Assembly: GCF_014636495.1 (NCBI RefSeq)
Contig: NZ_BMEM01000006.1
Coordinates: 23,803-87,802, forward strand
Direction: 5' to 3'
Source: Ornithinimicrobium tianjinense
GTDB taxonomy: Bacteria > Actinomycetota > Actinomycetes > Actinomycetales > Dermatophilaceae
Length of the DNA: 64,000 nucleotides
Both the position numbers and the translations under genes were made by a program. Below the pieces are notes generated by a model. The model worked only from the letters and a program-made list of their open reading frames with translations, had not been told where the DNA came from and did not search any database. Below, one piece after another: positions 55,609 to 64,000 of this stretch (position 1 is the stretch's first letter; every line of letters begins with the position of its first letter).

Positions 55609-57123
55609 GTGAGCGAGCAGCCAGGTGTCCCGACCGACCAGGGCGAGGTGACCGGACCGCACCGCCTCGCCGAGACCGAGCTGGCCCCGGCACCGAGCGT
55701 GGCCCGGCTCTGGCGAGCCCGCGCCGCCCACGTCGTCCGGGGGATCGCCCCACCCACCATCGCCCTGGGCACCCGGCTCGGCGGCGACGCCGAGGTGAGC
55801 CAGCGGCAGGCGCGCGCGGTCATCGACCTCGCGCTGCGGGTCGGCGAGGCCATGCTCTCCACCGGCGCCTCGGCGTCGGAGTGCGTCGCCACGGTCCTGC
55901 GGCTCGTCGACGCCTACGGCGTCCGTTCGGCGCACGTCGACGTGACCTTCACCTCGATCACCGTGTCGATCCACCGCGGCCTGCACGAGGACCCGCTGTC
56001 GATCATGCGGGTCGTCTCGGGGCGGTCGTTGGACTACACGCGGCTCGAGGCGGTGCAACGGCTCGTCGACGACGTCGTGGGCACCTCCGACACGGGGTCC
56101 CCGCCCCTCGACGTCGACGAGGCCCGGGTCACCCTGCAGCGGGTGCTCGGGGCGCCTCACCCTTACCGGCCCTGGGTGGCGACGGGCGGCTCGGCACTGA
56201 TGGGCGTGGGGGTGGTCATGCTGTTCGGGGCCGGCCCGTTGATGTGGTTCGTGGCCGCCCTCTCCGCCACGCTCGTGGACCGGGTCCAGCGGCTGCTCTA
56301 CCGGGCCGGCGTCGCGGCCTTCTTCGCGCAGGCCGTGAGCGCCGCCGTGCCGGCCCTCATCGCCTTCCTCATCTTCTGGGGCGCTGAGCACGGCGTGTCG
56401 CTGCTGGGGGTGCGCTACCCGTCGCTGGTCGTCGTGTCCGGCATCGTGGTGCTGCTGGCGGGGCTCGGCCTGCTCGGCGCGGTGCAGGATGCCATCGACG
56501 GCTACTACGTCACGGCCGGGGCGCGCGGGCTGGAGGTGGTGTTCATGACGCTCGGCATCGCCGTGGGGGTCGGCACGGTCATGGCGCTGGCCCGCGCCCT
56601 CGAGCTGTCCATGGAGGTGGACGACACTCTGCTCCTGGGGGGAAACCCGCTCGTCGACGGCATCGGCGCGCTCCTCATCGCCTTCGGCTTCTGCCTGGCC
56701 ACCTACGCGGGGTGGCGCACCACGGCCCTGGCGATGATCATCGCGGCGCTGGGCTGGCTCGTCTTCACCGCGGGCGTCGGTCTGGGCCTGGGCGGGGCCG
56801 CGTCCACCGCGCTGGCGGCCTTCCTCGTGGGCGCTCTGGCGTATGCCGTGCACGAGCGGCTGCGGGTGCCCGAGCTCGCCGTCGCGACCGCCAGCATCGT
56901 CGCGCTGCTTCCCGGACTGGCCCTCTACCGGGCGATCAGCCTCATCCTGTCGGACAACCCGGCTGTCGTCGGCAACGCGGTCATCGAGTTCGTCAGCGCC
57001 GCGGCGACCGGCCTCGCGCTGGCCGGCGGGCTGTCGATGGGCGGGTTCTTCGCCCGCCGACGCTTCGGCATCGACCTCGCCACCCAGCGCGCGCTGCGCC
57101 GGTCGCGCGGCCGGAGCCGCTGA
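55609..57123 (+). CDS. ThrE-family threonine/serine exporter
   Basis: 504 residues from GTG. A cytosolic N-terminal region (about 60-185) holds the ThrE domain (GEAMLSTGASASECVATVLRLVDAYGV, DVTFTSITVSIHRG), and ten or so membrane helices follow. The C-terminal ThrE_2-type part (LGWLVFTAGVGLGLGGAASTALAAFLVGALAYAVHERL) is fused as in ThrE of corynebacteria. It probably exports threonine, serine or small peptides. Confidence 0.9.
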   Translation: MSEQPGVPTDQGEVTGPHRLAETELAPAPSVARLWRARAAHVVRGIAPPTIALGTRLGGDAEVSQRQARAVIDLALRVGEAMLSTGASASECVATVLRLVDAYGVRSAHVDVTFTSITVSIHRGLHEDPLSIMRVVSGRSLDYTRLEAVQRLVDDVVGTSDTGSPPLDVDEARVTLQRVLGAPHPYRPWVATGGSALMGVGVVMLFGAGPLMWFVAALSATLVDRVQRLLYRAGVAAFFAQAVSAAVPALIAFLIFWGAEHGVSLLGVRYPSLVVVSGIVVLLAGLGLLGAVQDAIDGYYVTAGARGLEVVFMTLGIAVGVGTVMALARALELSMEVDDTLLLGGNPLVDGIGALLIAFGFCLATYAGWRTTALAMIIAALGWLVFTAGVGLGLGGAASTALAAFLVGALAYAVHERLRVPELAVATASIVALLPGLALYRAISLILSDNPAVVGNAVIEFVSAAATGLALAGGLSMGGFFARRRFGIDLATQRALRRSRGRSR

Positions 57124-57138
57124 GGGGCGGACCCGAGA

Positions 57139-57804
57139 TCAGTCGGTCCAGGTCCAGGAGTCGAGCACGTCGTCCAGCAGCGGTGCCGAGGTCCTGGCCT
57201 CGGACCCGACGGTCGAGAGGGTGACGACATACAGGGTCTTGTCGTGGCTGATCCACCGCTGCGTCTGGTGCAGGGTGCGACCCTCGACCTTCCGCACGAT
57301 GGTGTAGCCGGGAGAGGTGTTGCCGTCCACCTTCGCGGGCTCGAGCATCTCGAACTCGCCGTCCTCGCCCGCCAGCTCCTTGGCGGAGCGCTCCACCGCC
57401 GAGGTGAGGTTGCTGACGTACTCCTCCTTGGTGACGAGGATGTTGGTGTAGAAGCCGTCCACCGGCTCCGGAGCGCGACCGGCGACCTGGACGGTCTTGT
57501 CGTCCACCAGGTCGGAGGCGTCGGCCCACCCCGCCGGAAGCGTCACCTCGAAGCCCTTGTCGACGGCGCGGACGGTGACGCTCTCGAGCGGGGCTGCGGA
57601 CGTGGTCGCCGCGTCGTCGGTCGTCGGCCGGGACGTGCTCGGGGCGGCCTCGGTGGAGGTGGCCGCGTCCTCGGACGTGGCGGCCGAGGTGCTGGGGGAG
57701 ACGTCCTCGGTCGGCTCCTCCTGGGCGCAGCCGGCCAGCACGCTCGCGGCGAGCAGGGCGACGACGCCCGCGCGGGCGAGCGGTCGGCGGGACGTGAACG
57801 ACAT
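57139..57804 (-). CDS. Lipoprotein of unknown function
   Basis: 221 residues from ATG 57804, preceded by GAGGAG. Lipobox VLAGC (Cys about 26), a Thr/Ser/Ala-rich linker (about 30-70) and a folded domain (about 75-220; VTLPAGWADASDLVDDKTVQVAGRAPEPVDGFYTNILV) resembling PsbP/LpqN-type lipoproteins that bind small ligands or partner proteins. The exact role is not known. Confidence 0.8.
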   Translation of the reverse strand: MSFTSRRPLARAGVVALLAASVLAGCAQEEPTEDVSPSTSAATSEDAATSTEAAPSTSRPTTDDAATTSAAPLESVTVRAVDKGFEVTLPAGWADASDLVDDKTVQVAGRAPEPVDGFYTNILVTKEEYVSNLTSAVERSAKELAGEDGEFEMLEPAKVDGNTSPGYTIVRKVEGRTLHQTQRWISHDKTLYVVTLSTVGSEARTSAPLLDDVLDSWTWTD

Positions 57805-57888
57805 ACATCTCCTCGGGTCGGGCCCGCCGGCAGGTCCGACGGCCTTGCTCTCAAGTATGCCTGCTCCGCTCGGGGGAGCAGGGGGCTC

Positions 57889-57894
57889 TAGGGT
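57889..57894 (+). promoter_or_regulatory. -10 element of the PHP gene (leaderless)
   Basis: TAGGGT followed after 7 nt by ATG 57902. Confidence 0.45.
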
Positions 57895-57901
57895 GGCGAG
57901 G

Positions 57902-58795
57902 ATGAGCGCCGTGCCCCCGCAGGCTGTGGTCGACCTGCACACCCACTCCTTGCGCAGCGACGGCCGGGAGACCCCCGCGGAGGTCGTCGCCGCTGCCGCG
58001 GCCGCCGGCGTGGACGTCATCGCGCTGACCGACCACGACGTCTACAGCGGCTGGGCGGAGGCCGACGTGGCCGGCACCCGTCTTGGGGTGACGGTGGTCC
58101 CGGGAGTCGAGGTCTCCTGCCGCTGGAGGGGGATCTCGGTGCACCTCCTTGGATACCTGCCCGACCCGACCCACCGGGGCCTGCTGGCCGAGCTGGAGGA
58201 GAGCCGGGCCAGCCGCGACACGCGGCTGCGCCGGATGGTCGACCTGCTGGCGGCGGAGGGGTATCCGATCAGCTACGAGGAGGTCCTCCAGGAGGCAGGT
58301 CCGGACGCCACGCTCGGGCGTCCGCACGTGGCCGACGTGCTCGTGCGCAACGGGGTCCTGGCCGACCGGTCGGCCGCCTTCGAGACGCTCCTGGTGCCCG
58401 GGAGCCCCTTCTACGTGTCGCACTACGCGCCCGACCCGGTGCGTGCGACCGAGCTCGTCGTGGCCGCCGGAGGGGTCCCGGTGATGGCACACCCCTTCGC
58501 GAGCACCCGCGGTCGCGTCGTCGAGGAGAGCCTGATCGAGGAGATGGCGCAGGCCGGGCTGGCGGGGCTGGAGGTCGACCACCGGGACCACGGACCGGCC
58601 GAGCACGCCCGGGCGGAGCGGACCGCGACCCGGCTGGGCCTGCTGCGCACGGGATCCAGCGACTACCACGGGTCGGGCAAACCGAACCGCCTGGCCGAGA
58701 ACACCACCCGGCCCGAGGTGCTCGAGCAGATCCTCGAGCGGGGCAGCGGCACCCCGCTCCTGGGGGCGCCGCTGGGCGCTCGCCGACGCGCCTGA
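57902..58795 (+). CDS. PHP-domain phosphoesterase (RNase AM/YciV-like)
   Basis: 297 residues from ATG 57902. The metal-binding PHP motifs are present: DLHTHSLRSDG (motif I), ALTDHD (II), VPGVEVSCRW (III), VMAHPFAS and the final GSSDYHGSGK (IV). This matches the TrpH/YciV family, which removes 5'-terminal nucleotides or acts on 3',5'-bisphosphonucleotides. Convergent with the helicase gene (10 bp). Confidence 0.9.
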   Translation: MSAVPPQAVVDLHTHSLRSDGRETPAEVVAAAAAAGVDVIALTDHDVYSGWAEADVAGTRLGVTVVPGVEVSCRWRGISVHLLGYLPDPTHRGLLAELEESRASRDTRLRRMVDLLAAEGYPISYEEVLQEAGPDATLGRPHVADVLVRNGVLADRSAAFETLLVPGSPFYVSHYAPDPVRATELVVAAGGVPVMAHPFASTRGRVVEESLIEEMAQAGLAGLEVDHRDHGPAEHARAERTATRLGLLRTGSSDYHGSGKPNRLAENTTRPEVLEQILERGSGTPLLGAPLGARRRA

Positions 58796-58805
58796 GGGGC
58801 GCGGG

Positions 58806-60323
58806 TCAGTCGGTCGTCGACGCCTTCGGCGTCCGCGTGGTGCGCCGACGCCGACGACGTGGCGCCTGCTCGGAGGTGCCTCCGGCCGCCCCGGCCGTGC
58901 CCTCGGCGCGCTCGCCCTGGCCACCTTCGCGAGCCGCCCGCCGCTCGCCGTCCTGACGGGGGCCGCGGCCGCCGGAGCGACCACCCCGGCCACCGTCGCG
59001 ACCCCCGGCGCGGCTCCCGCGCCCCGGCTCGCGACCGCCCAGGTCCTCGACCTGCTCGGCCGACAGCCCCGCGTGGGTGCGCGCGGAGCGGGGGAGGGTG
59101 CCACGGGTGCCCTCGGGGATGTTGAGCTGCTCGAAGAGGTGGGGGCTGGAGGAGTAGGTCTCCTCCGGCTCGGGGTAGCCCAGGTCCAGGGCCTTGTTGA
59201 TCAGGCCCCAGCGCGGCATGTCGTCCCAGTCCACGAAGGTCACGGCCACGCCGGTCGCGCCCGCGCGGCCGGTGCGGCCGATGCGGTGCAGGTAGGTCTT
59301 CTCGTCCTCGGGGCACTGGTAGTTGATGACGTGGGTGACGTCCTGGACGTCGATGCCCCGGGCCGCGACGTCGGTCGCGACGAGCACGTCCACCTTGTCG
59401 TTGCGGAAGGCGCGCAGCGCCTGCTCGCGAGCGCCCTGCCCCAGGTCGCCGTGGATGGCCGCGGAGGCGAAGCCGCGCTCCGTGAGCTCGTCCGCGACCT
59501 TGGCTGCCGTCCGCTTGGTGCGGGTGAAGATGATGGTGCGCCCGCGGCCCTCGGCCTGCAGGATCCGGGCGACCATCTCGACCTTGTCCAGCGCGTGCGC
59601 GCGGTAGACGAACTGCTCGACGGCCGCGACGGTGTGGCCCTCGCCGTCCTCGCTCATCGCCCGGATGTGCGTGGGCTGGCTCATGTACTGCCGCGCCAGC
59701 GACACCACGGCGCCGGGCATGGTGGCGCTGAACAGCATGGTGTGCCGCCCCGCCGGGGTCAGGGCGAGGAGCTTCTCGACGTCGGGCAGGAAGCCCAGGT
59801 CGAGCATCTCGTCGGCCTCGTCCAGCACGACGGTGCGGGCGTGCGCCAGGGTGAGGTGGTTCTTGCCGGCGAGGTCGAGGAGGCGGCCGGGGGTCCCGAC
59901 GACGACCTCGACGCCCTTCTGCAGGGCCTCGATCTGGGGCTCGTAGGCCCGACCGCCGTAGACCGTCAGGACGCGGATGCCGCGTCGTGCGCCGGCCTTC
60001 TCCAGGTCACCGGCGACCTGGACCGCCAGCTCACGGGTCGGTGCGACGACGAGGGCCTGGGGCGCACCCGGACGCTCGAGCGCGGCATACCCCTCGTCAC
60101 CGGGAGCCACGACGTTGTGCAGGACGGGCAGGCCGAAGCCGAGCGTCTTGCCCGTGCCGGTCTTGGCCTGACCGATGATGTCGTGCCGGCTCATCGCGAC
60201 GGGCAGCGTCATGGCTTGGATCGGGAAGGGGTGGGTGATGCCGTTGTCGGCCAGGGCCGCGACGACGTCGGGGTGGATGCCGAAGTCGGCGAAGGTACGG
60301 GTCTCCTGCACGGGTGCACTCAC
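58806..60323 (-). CDS. DEAD-box RNA helicase, RhlE type
   Basis: 505 residues. Q motif (FADFGIHPDVVAALADNGITHPFPIQ), motif I AKTGTGKT (53-60), PTRELAVQ, GTPGRLLD, DEAD in VLDEADEMLDLGF, SAT and the C-terminal HRIGRTGRAG are all present. An Arg/Gly-rich basic tail (about 405-505) should bind RNA. It unwinds structured RNA, for instance in ribosome assembly. A 5' leader of about 140 nt with a hairpin precedes it. Confidence 0.95.
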   Translation of the reverse strand: MSAPVQETRTFADFGIHPDVVAALADNGITHPFPIQAMTLPVAMSRHDIIGQAKTGTGKTLGFGLPVLHNVVAPGDEGYAALERPGAPQALVVAPTRELAVQVAGDLEKAGARRGIRVLTVYGGRAYEPQIEALQKGVEVVVGTPGRLLDLAGKNHLTLAHARTVVLDEADEMLDLGFLPDVEKLLALTPAGRHTMLFSATMPGAVVSLARQYMSQPTHIRAMSEDGEGHTVAAVEQFVYRAHALDKVEMVARILQAEGRGRTIIFTRTKRTAAKVADELTERGFASAAIHGDLGQGAREQALRAFRNDKVDVLVATDVAARGIDVQDVTHVINYQCPEDEKTYLHRIGRTGRAGATGVAVTFVDWDDMPRWGLINKALDLGYPEPEETYSSSPHLFEQLNIPEGTRGTLPRSARTHAGLSAEQVEDLGGREPGRGSRAGGRDGGRGGRSGGRGPRQDGERRAAREGGQGERAEGTAGAAGGTSEQAPRRRRRRTTRTPKASTTD

Positions 60324-60399
60324 GATCGGGTCGAAGGTTCCGCGCGCAGAGGTATGCCGCGCACGGGCTCTCGCGGGCCGATCGGGAAGTCTTCGTGGG

Positions 60400-60474
60400 G
60401 GTCGGGCGACGCGCCCGACCAGCAGCAGCCGCAGGTGCGCGGCCGACCGGTCACCGGTGAACGTCCTCAGGCTA
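60400..60474 (-). promoter_or_regulatory. Promoter and structured leader of the helicase gene
   Basis: TAGCCT (60469-60474, minus strand) is the likely -10, giving a leader of about 140 nt. In the leader GGTCGGGCG and CGCCCGACC (60400-60420) form a 9-bp hairpin with a 3-nt loop. Nothing else is seen between 60324 and 60510. DEAD-box mRNAs often control their own translation or decay; that is only suggested here. Confidence 0.4.
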
Positions 60475-60510
60475 CCCGAGCGGGACCGCGACCACCTACT
60501 GCAGACACGA

Positions 60511-60546
60511 CGACGGCGCGCCCTCCATGAGGAGGACGCGCCGTCG
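60511..60546 (-). terminator. Terminator after the GlsB-family gene
   Basis: CGACGGCGCGCCCTCC and GGAGGACGCGCCGTCG pair over 16 positions with a 4-nt loop; the single mismatch becomes a G-U pair on the minus-strand transcript. It lies 20 bp after the GlsB-family stop. Confidence 0.8.
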
Positions 60547-60566
60547 GCGAGTGGCGCGGGTGCGGG

Positions 60567-60845
60567 TCAGCGACCCACGGCGCGGTCGTTGCGGCCGGCG
60601 ATCGCGCCATAGGCCAGGACCACGATGATGGCACCGACGATGCCCAGGATCAGGCCCCAGAAGTTCAGCAGCCCACCCTCGTAGTTGAAGACCAGGGAGC
60701 CCAGCCAGGAGCCGAGGAGCGAGCCCACGGCGCCGAGCAGCACGGTCATGCCGACCGACAGGTTCTGGCGGCCGGGCAGGATCAGGCGCGCGAGCGGGCC
60801 GACGATGCAGCCGGCGACGAGCGCAGCGATGATGGTCTGAATCAT
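60567..60845 (-). CDS. GlsB/YeaQ/YmgE-family stress membrane protein
   Basis: 92 residues with three hydrophobic segments. GCIVGPLARLILPGRQNLSVGMTVLLGAVGSLLGSWL and the C-terminal GLILGIVGAIIVVLAYGAIAG are characteristic. A small inner-membrane protein induced by stress in several bacteria; mechanism unknown. Monocistronic, as a terminator follows and 148 bp precede. Confidence 0.93.
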   Translation of the reverse strand: MIQTIIAALVAGCIVGPLARLILPGRQNLSVGMTVLLGAVGSLLGSWLGSLVFNYEGGLLNFWGLILGIVGAIIVVLAYGAIAGRNDRAVGR

Positions 60846-60993
60846 GAGATGACCTTTCGACTATCTGTCCAACGCGGGTCTCACCCGGCTGGTGCGCCCC
60901 CGAAGGAGGCACGACGATTCAACGACGACGACGCTAGTGCCATTCCGGAGGACGTGCCAACCGAAGTGGCCGCTGACCTGCCCTGACGTGACG

Positions 60994-61221
60994 TCAGCGG
61001 GTGCCGAACCCGACGCGGCCCTTCTCCTGCGCCCCGACCTCGACATACCCGAGGGCGGTGGTCGGCACGATGACGGTGCGCCCCTTCTCGTCCTCGAGCT
61101 CGATGACGGGCGCGCCGGTGCGGACGGCCTCGGTGACGGTGTCGCGGACCTCCTGCGGCGTGCGTGCAGACTCGAAGACGACCTCGCGCGCGACGTCGCG
61201 GATGCCGATGCGGACCTCCAC
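60994..61221 (-). CDS. DUF3107 small protein
   Basis: 75 residues from GTG 61221, chosen because AGGAGG lies 5 nt upstream. Starts MEVRIGIRDVAREVVFESA and ends GYVEVGAQEKGRVGFG, the actinobacterial DUF3107 family (TB9.4/Rv3208A type). Function unknown. Forty bp after the TetR gene in the same direction, an order conserved in mycobacteria. Confidence 0.94.
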   Translation of the reverse strand: MEVRIGIRDVAREVVFESARTPQEVRDTVTEAVRTGAPVIELEDEKGRTVIVPTTALGYVEVGAQEKGRVGFGTR

Positions 61222-61261
61222 GGTTCCTCCTTGGGATGGTGGTGATGGTGTCCCGACGAGG

Positions 61262-61939
61262 TTATCCCGCGTGGAACACCGTCCCCGACCCCGCCGCCTC
61301 CTCGCCATCGGCGGCGGTCGACTGCGGCACGTGCCCGATCCCGCGCCACACGAGCGCCATGAGCAGTTCCATCGCGCGCTCCCGCGGCAACGGGGAGCCG
61401 GACTCGACCCAGTGCTGCGCCACCGCCTGGACCTGGCTGGTGATGGCCACGGCGAGCAGCTGCGACTCGTCCCCGCCGAGGTCGGTCTCGTCCTGGATGA
61501 CCTGACCGATCGCCTCGGCGCACCCGCGGCGCGCCTCGTCGATGATGGCCGCCACGGCAGGCTCTCGGCCCATGTCGCTGGCGAACACCAGGGGGTAGCC
61601 CGAGGCCGGGCGGTCCACGAACTCGAAGAACGCCGCCATGGTCGCGGCGATGCGGGCGTCGTTGTCCGGGGTGGACTCCAGGGCCGCGCGCACGGTCTCG
61701 ACGATGTCGTCGCGGACCCTCTCGGCGAGGGCGACGTAGAGCTCCAGCTTGCTGTCGAAGTGCTGGTAGAGGACGGGCTTGGACACCCCGGCCCGCTCGG
61801 CGATGTCGTCCATCGCCGTCGCGTGGTAGCCATGCTCGGAGAACGTCTCCAGTGCCGCGCGCAGCAGCATCGCGCGGCGCTCGTCCCGCGGCAGTCGGAC
61901 CCGGGACGGCTGGTCAGCTGTCTGGTCGGCCGGTGTCAC
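61262..61939 (-). CDS. TetR-family transcriptional regulator
   Basis: 225 residues from GTG 61939, with GAGGACA before it. HTH about 18-65 (RRAMLLRAALETFSEHGYHATAMDDIAERAGVSKPVLYQHFDSKLELYVALAERV). The ligand domain has a Cys and several Asp/Glu but no recognised specificity. TAAGAT near 61970 (minus strand) is a likely -10. Corresponds in context to Rv3208, upstream of DUF3107. Confidence 0.9.
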   Translation of the reverse strand: MTPADQTADQPSRVRLPRDERRAMLLRAALETFSEHGYHATAMDDIAERAGVSKPVLYQHFDSKLELYVALAERVRDDIVETVRAALESTPDNDARIAATMAAFFEFVDRPASGYPLVFASDMGREPAVAAIIDEARRGCAEAIGQVIQDETDLGGDESQLLAVAITSQVQAVAQHWVESGSPLPRERAMELLMALVWRGIGHVPQSTAADGEEAAGSGTVFHAG

Positions 61940-62015
61940 ACGGTGTCCTCTCCTCGGTTCTGGTGAGATCTTAGGGCCGGGGCGCCCTGTCGGTGGTCGA
62001 TGATGAGATGGGGGT

Positions 62016-64000
62016 ATGTCGTCCCAGGGCACCCCGCAGCCGCTCCCGCCGGAGCGCCGCACCGCCGACCCCGAGCAGCAGGCGGTGGTCGCGCACCGTG
62101 GTGGGGTCCTCCTGGTGCTGGGTGGTCCGGGGACCGGCAAGACGACCGCAGTGGTGGGCCACGCGCAGGAGCGGGTGCTGCGGGACGGTTCGTCGCCGGA
62201 CTCCTGCCTGGTGCTGGCCCCCACCCGGCAGGCGGCCGCCCGGCTGCGGAGCCGGATCGGGCAGGGCCTGGGCACGACGTTCGCCGAGCCGCTCGCCCGC
62301 ACCCCGTCCTCGCTGGCGTTCTCCGTGCTGCGGCTCGCGGCCGCCGCGGCGGGGGAGCCCCTGCCTCGGCTGCTGTCCGGCGCGGAGCAGGACGTGATCC
62401 TCCGGGAGCTGCTGGCCGGCCACGTTGAGCAGGGCAGCGGCCCGGAGTGGCCCGCGTCGCTGACGGCGGCCCTGTCGACCGCAGGATTCCGCGGTCAGCT
62501 GCGTGACCTTCTCATGCGCGCGGTCGAGCACGGGCTGGAGCCGTCGGACCTCGACCGCCTGGGCGACATTCACGGGCGGCCGGAGTGGGGCGCCGCGGCG
62601 CGGGTGCTGGCCGAGTACGACGAGGTCACTGCTCTCTCCGACCCTGGCAGCTTCGACCCGGCGTGGATCTGCACCGCTGCGGCGGACCTGCTCGAGGACG
62701 ACCCCGATCTGCTCGCCACGGTCCGGGGGCGCATCAGAGCCCTCGTCGTGGACGACGCGCAGGAGCTGACGGCGTCCGCGGCGCGTCTCGTCTCGGTGCT
62801 GCACCGGCCGGGGGCCGACCTGCTGCTGGTGGGGGACCCGGACGCGACGGTCCTGGGCTTCCGGGGAGCGGTGCCGGGCCGCTTCATCGATCTCGCGCGA
62901 CAGCTGGCCGGCGACGAAGGTCTGCGGAGCGTGGCCCTGCGCACCCGTCACCGGGGAGGCCCGCAGCTGGCCGAGGTGCAGGCCGGTGTCGCCGAGCGGA
63001 TCGGGGTCGTCGGAGGGCGGGCGCACCGTCGCCCTGCGCCGGGTGGGCGACCGGGGGAGTCGGTCGAGGTGGCGGTGGCCCGCAGCCGACCGCAGGAGAG
63101 CGCCTACGTGGCTCACTGGCTGCGCCGCGCCCACCTGATGGACGGGGTGCCCTGGGAGCAGATGGCCGTCATCGCCCGTGCCGGTGCGCAGCAGGATGCG
63201 CTGCGGCGGGCCCTGACCTCCGGCGGGGTCCCCGTGGAGGTCGACCGCGCGGGGCTGCCGCTGGGCCTGGACCCCGCCGTCGAGCCTGTCCTGGTGGCCT
63301 TCGACGTCGTGACCCGCCCTGCCGTGGGAGCGTGGGAGGTCAGGCCGGAGGAGGCGATCAGCCTGTTGACCGGTCCCTTCGGGCAGGTGGATCCGGTCCA
63401 CCTCCGCCGCCTCCGGCGACGGGTCCGCACACAGGAGCTGGCAGAAGGTGGGACCCGCACGGCCGACGAGATCCTGGCCGACCTGCTGATCGACGAGGAG
63501 CTGCGCGCGACGACCCCGGCCGAGCTGCACCCGGACCTCGCACCGCTCGTCCGGGTGGGATCGGTCCTCGACGCCGGCCGTGCCGTCGCCTCGGCCGATC
63601 CGGCGGGCTCGGCCGAGGACGTGCTGTGGACCCTGTGGCAGGCGAGCGGGCTGGCGGAGTCATGGGGGGCCCAGGCGCTCGCCGGTGGTGCGCTGGGCGC
63701 TCGCGCCGACCGAGACCTCGATGCGATCCTCGTCCTGTTCGGCGCGGCGGAGTCCTACGTCGAGCGTCTCCCCGGCAGCCGGGCCCGTGGTTTCCTCGAC
63801 CACGTCCGCAGCGCGGAGGTGGCAGCGGACACCCTGGTCGTGGGCGCCCGCACCGGGTCGGCCGTGGAGGTCCTCACGCCGCAGGCGGCGGCCGGTCGGC
63901 AGTGGAGCCATGTGGCGGTCGTCGGCGTCCAGGACGGGGTCTGGCCCGACCTGCGCCTCCGGGACACGCTGCTCGGGGCCGAGGCGCTGGTGGCCGTCCT
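62016..64000 (+). CDS. UvrD/Rep-type ATP-dependent DNA helicase, AdnA-like (partial)
   Basis: 661 residues from ATG 62016; the frame is open to the end of the window, so the C-terminus is missing. Walker A GGPGTGKTT (36-44), QAAARLRSRI (motif Ia), LVVDDAQELT as Walker B (DDAQ in place of the usual DExQ) and VGDPDATVLGFRGA (motif III) are present. The DDAQ form and overall length suggest AdnA, one half of the AdnAB helicase-nuclease that resects DNA breaks in actinobacteria; a C-terminal nuclease domain would be expected beyond the window. TGAGAT 6 nt before the ATG fits a leaderless start. Confidence 0.85.
   Translation, partial: MSSQGTPQPLPPERRTADPEQQAVVAHRGGVLLVLGGPGTGKTTAVVGHAQERVLRDGSSPDSCLVLAPTRQAAARLRSRIGQGLGTTFAEPLARTPSSLAFSVLRLAAAAAGEPLPRLLSGAEQDVILRELLAGHVEQGSGPEWPASLTAALSTAGFRGQLRDLLMRAVEHGLEPSDLDRLGDIHGRPEWGAAARVLAEYDEVTALSDPGSFDPAWICTAAADLLEDDPDLLATVRGRIRALVVDDAQELTASAARLVSVLHRPGADLLLVGDPDATVLGFRGAVPGRFIDLARQLAGDEGLRSVALRTRHRGGPQLAEVQAGVAERIGVVGGRAHRRPAPGGRPGESVEVAVARSRPQESAYVAHWLRRAHLMDGVPWEQMAVIARAGAQQDALRRALTSGGVPVEVDRAGLPLGLDPAVEPVLVAFDVVTRPAVGAWEVRPEEAISLLTGPFGQVDPVHLRRLRRRVRTQELAEGGTRTADEILADLLIDEELRATTPAELHPDLAPLVRVGSVLDAGRAVASADPAGSAEDVLWTLWQASGLAESWGAQALAGGALGARADRDLDAILVLFGAAESYVERLPGSRARGFLDHVRSAEVAADTLVVGARTGSAVEVLTPQAAAGRQWSHVAVVGVQDGVWPDLRLRDTLLGAEALVAV

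Noticed and set aside
59000-59100. Repeat array in the helicase C-terminus
   Set aside because: The repetitive DNA is simply the coding sequence of the Arg/Gly-rich RNA-binding tail.

Overview
The window is 64 kb of very GC-rich DNA, densely packed and in both orientations, from the chromosome of an actinobacterium. Supporting markers are mycothiol synthesis (MshB), the small actinobacterial families DUF3117 and DUF3107, a SigE-HtrA-TatB-Mrp block, PaaX, a monomeric NADP-isocitrate dehydrogenase, an AdnA-like helicase and many leaderless start codons. A member of the Micrococcales (Intrasporangiaceae/Ornithinimicrobiaceae type) is my inference. No rRNA, tRNA, CRISPR array, transposase or integrase gene was recognised.

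Layout. 1-411 holds two tandem-repeat arrays of opposite orientation, ending on the stop codon of xseA. 407-5832: xseA, a small hydrolase, ispH, a secreted trypsin-like protease and rmuC. 6000-13910: an eight-gene, stop/start-overlapping operon (LIV-type ABC transporter, acyl-CoA ligase, TetR regulator, alpha/beta hydrolase) behind a promoter with an operator-like inverted repeat. It looks like an uptake-and-CoA-activation system for an organic acid, but its LivH permease is split by a one-base frameshift. 13962-18577: ychF, whose last 26 bp recur about 1 kb downstream and flank a Phd/VapC toxin-antitoxin pair and gene debris, then a hypothetical gene plus a DUF2786 gene. 18682-27358: MFS exporter, secreted BNR-repeat protein, icd, universal stress protein, CPA2 antiporter and a glutamine amidotransferase.

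27402-33588 is a complete dipeptide/oligopeptide ABC operon (DppABCDF). 33748-41112: MutT, TypA, MshB, flavin reductase, a VanW-domain protein, 7Fe ferredoxin and citrate synthase. 41190-46732: secreted lysozyme-fold protein, LOG-family protein, DivIVA-like membrane protein, TagA glycosylase, a membrane mannosyltransferase-like protein and a PaaX/enoyl-CoA hydratase pair. 46871-53161: DUF3117, O-methyltransferase, SigE, HtrA, TatB, Mrp, DUF1003 and an MgtE-N/CBS protein. The rseA anti-sigma gene usually found after sigE is absent. 53316-62016 onward: small basic peptide, general stress protein, Xaa-Pro aminopeptidase, ThrE-type exporter, lipoprotein, PHP phosphoesterase, RhlE-type helicase, GlsB-family protein, DUF3107, TetR and the start of an AdnA-like helicase cut by the window edge.

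Much of the order (xseA-ispH-ychF-vapBC; typA-mshB-fdx; LOG-DivIVA-tag-DUF3117-OMT-sigE-htrA-tatB-mrp-CBS; rhlE-DUF3107-TetR-adnA) resembles the order I recall from mycobacteria, so most of the window is conserved core. The accessory or unusual parts are the left-hand arrays, the ychF-vapBC junction region, the 16.6-18.6 kb gene pair and the liv/acyl-CoA-ligase operon. A recurrent signal is a TANNNT hexamer 6-7 nt before a start codon with no ribosome binding site, i.e. leaderless transcription.
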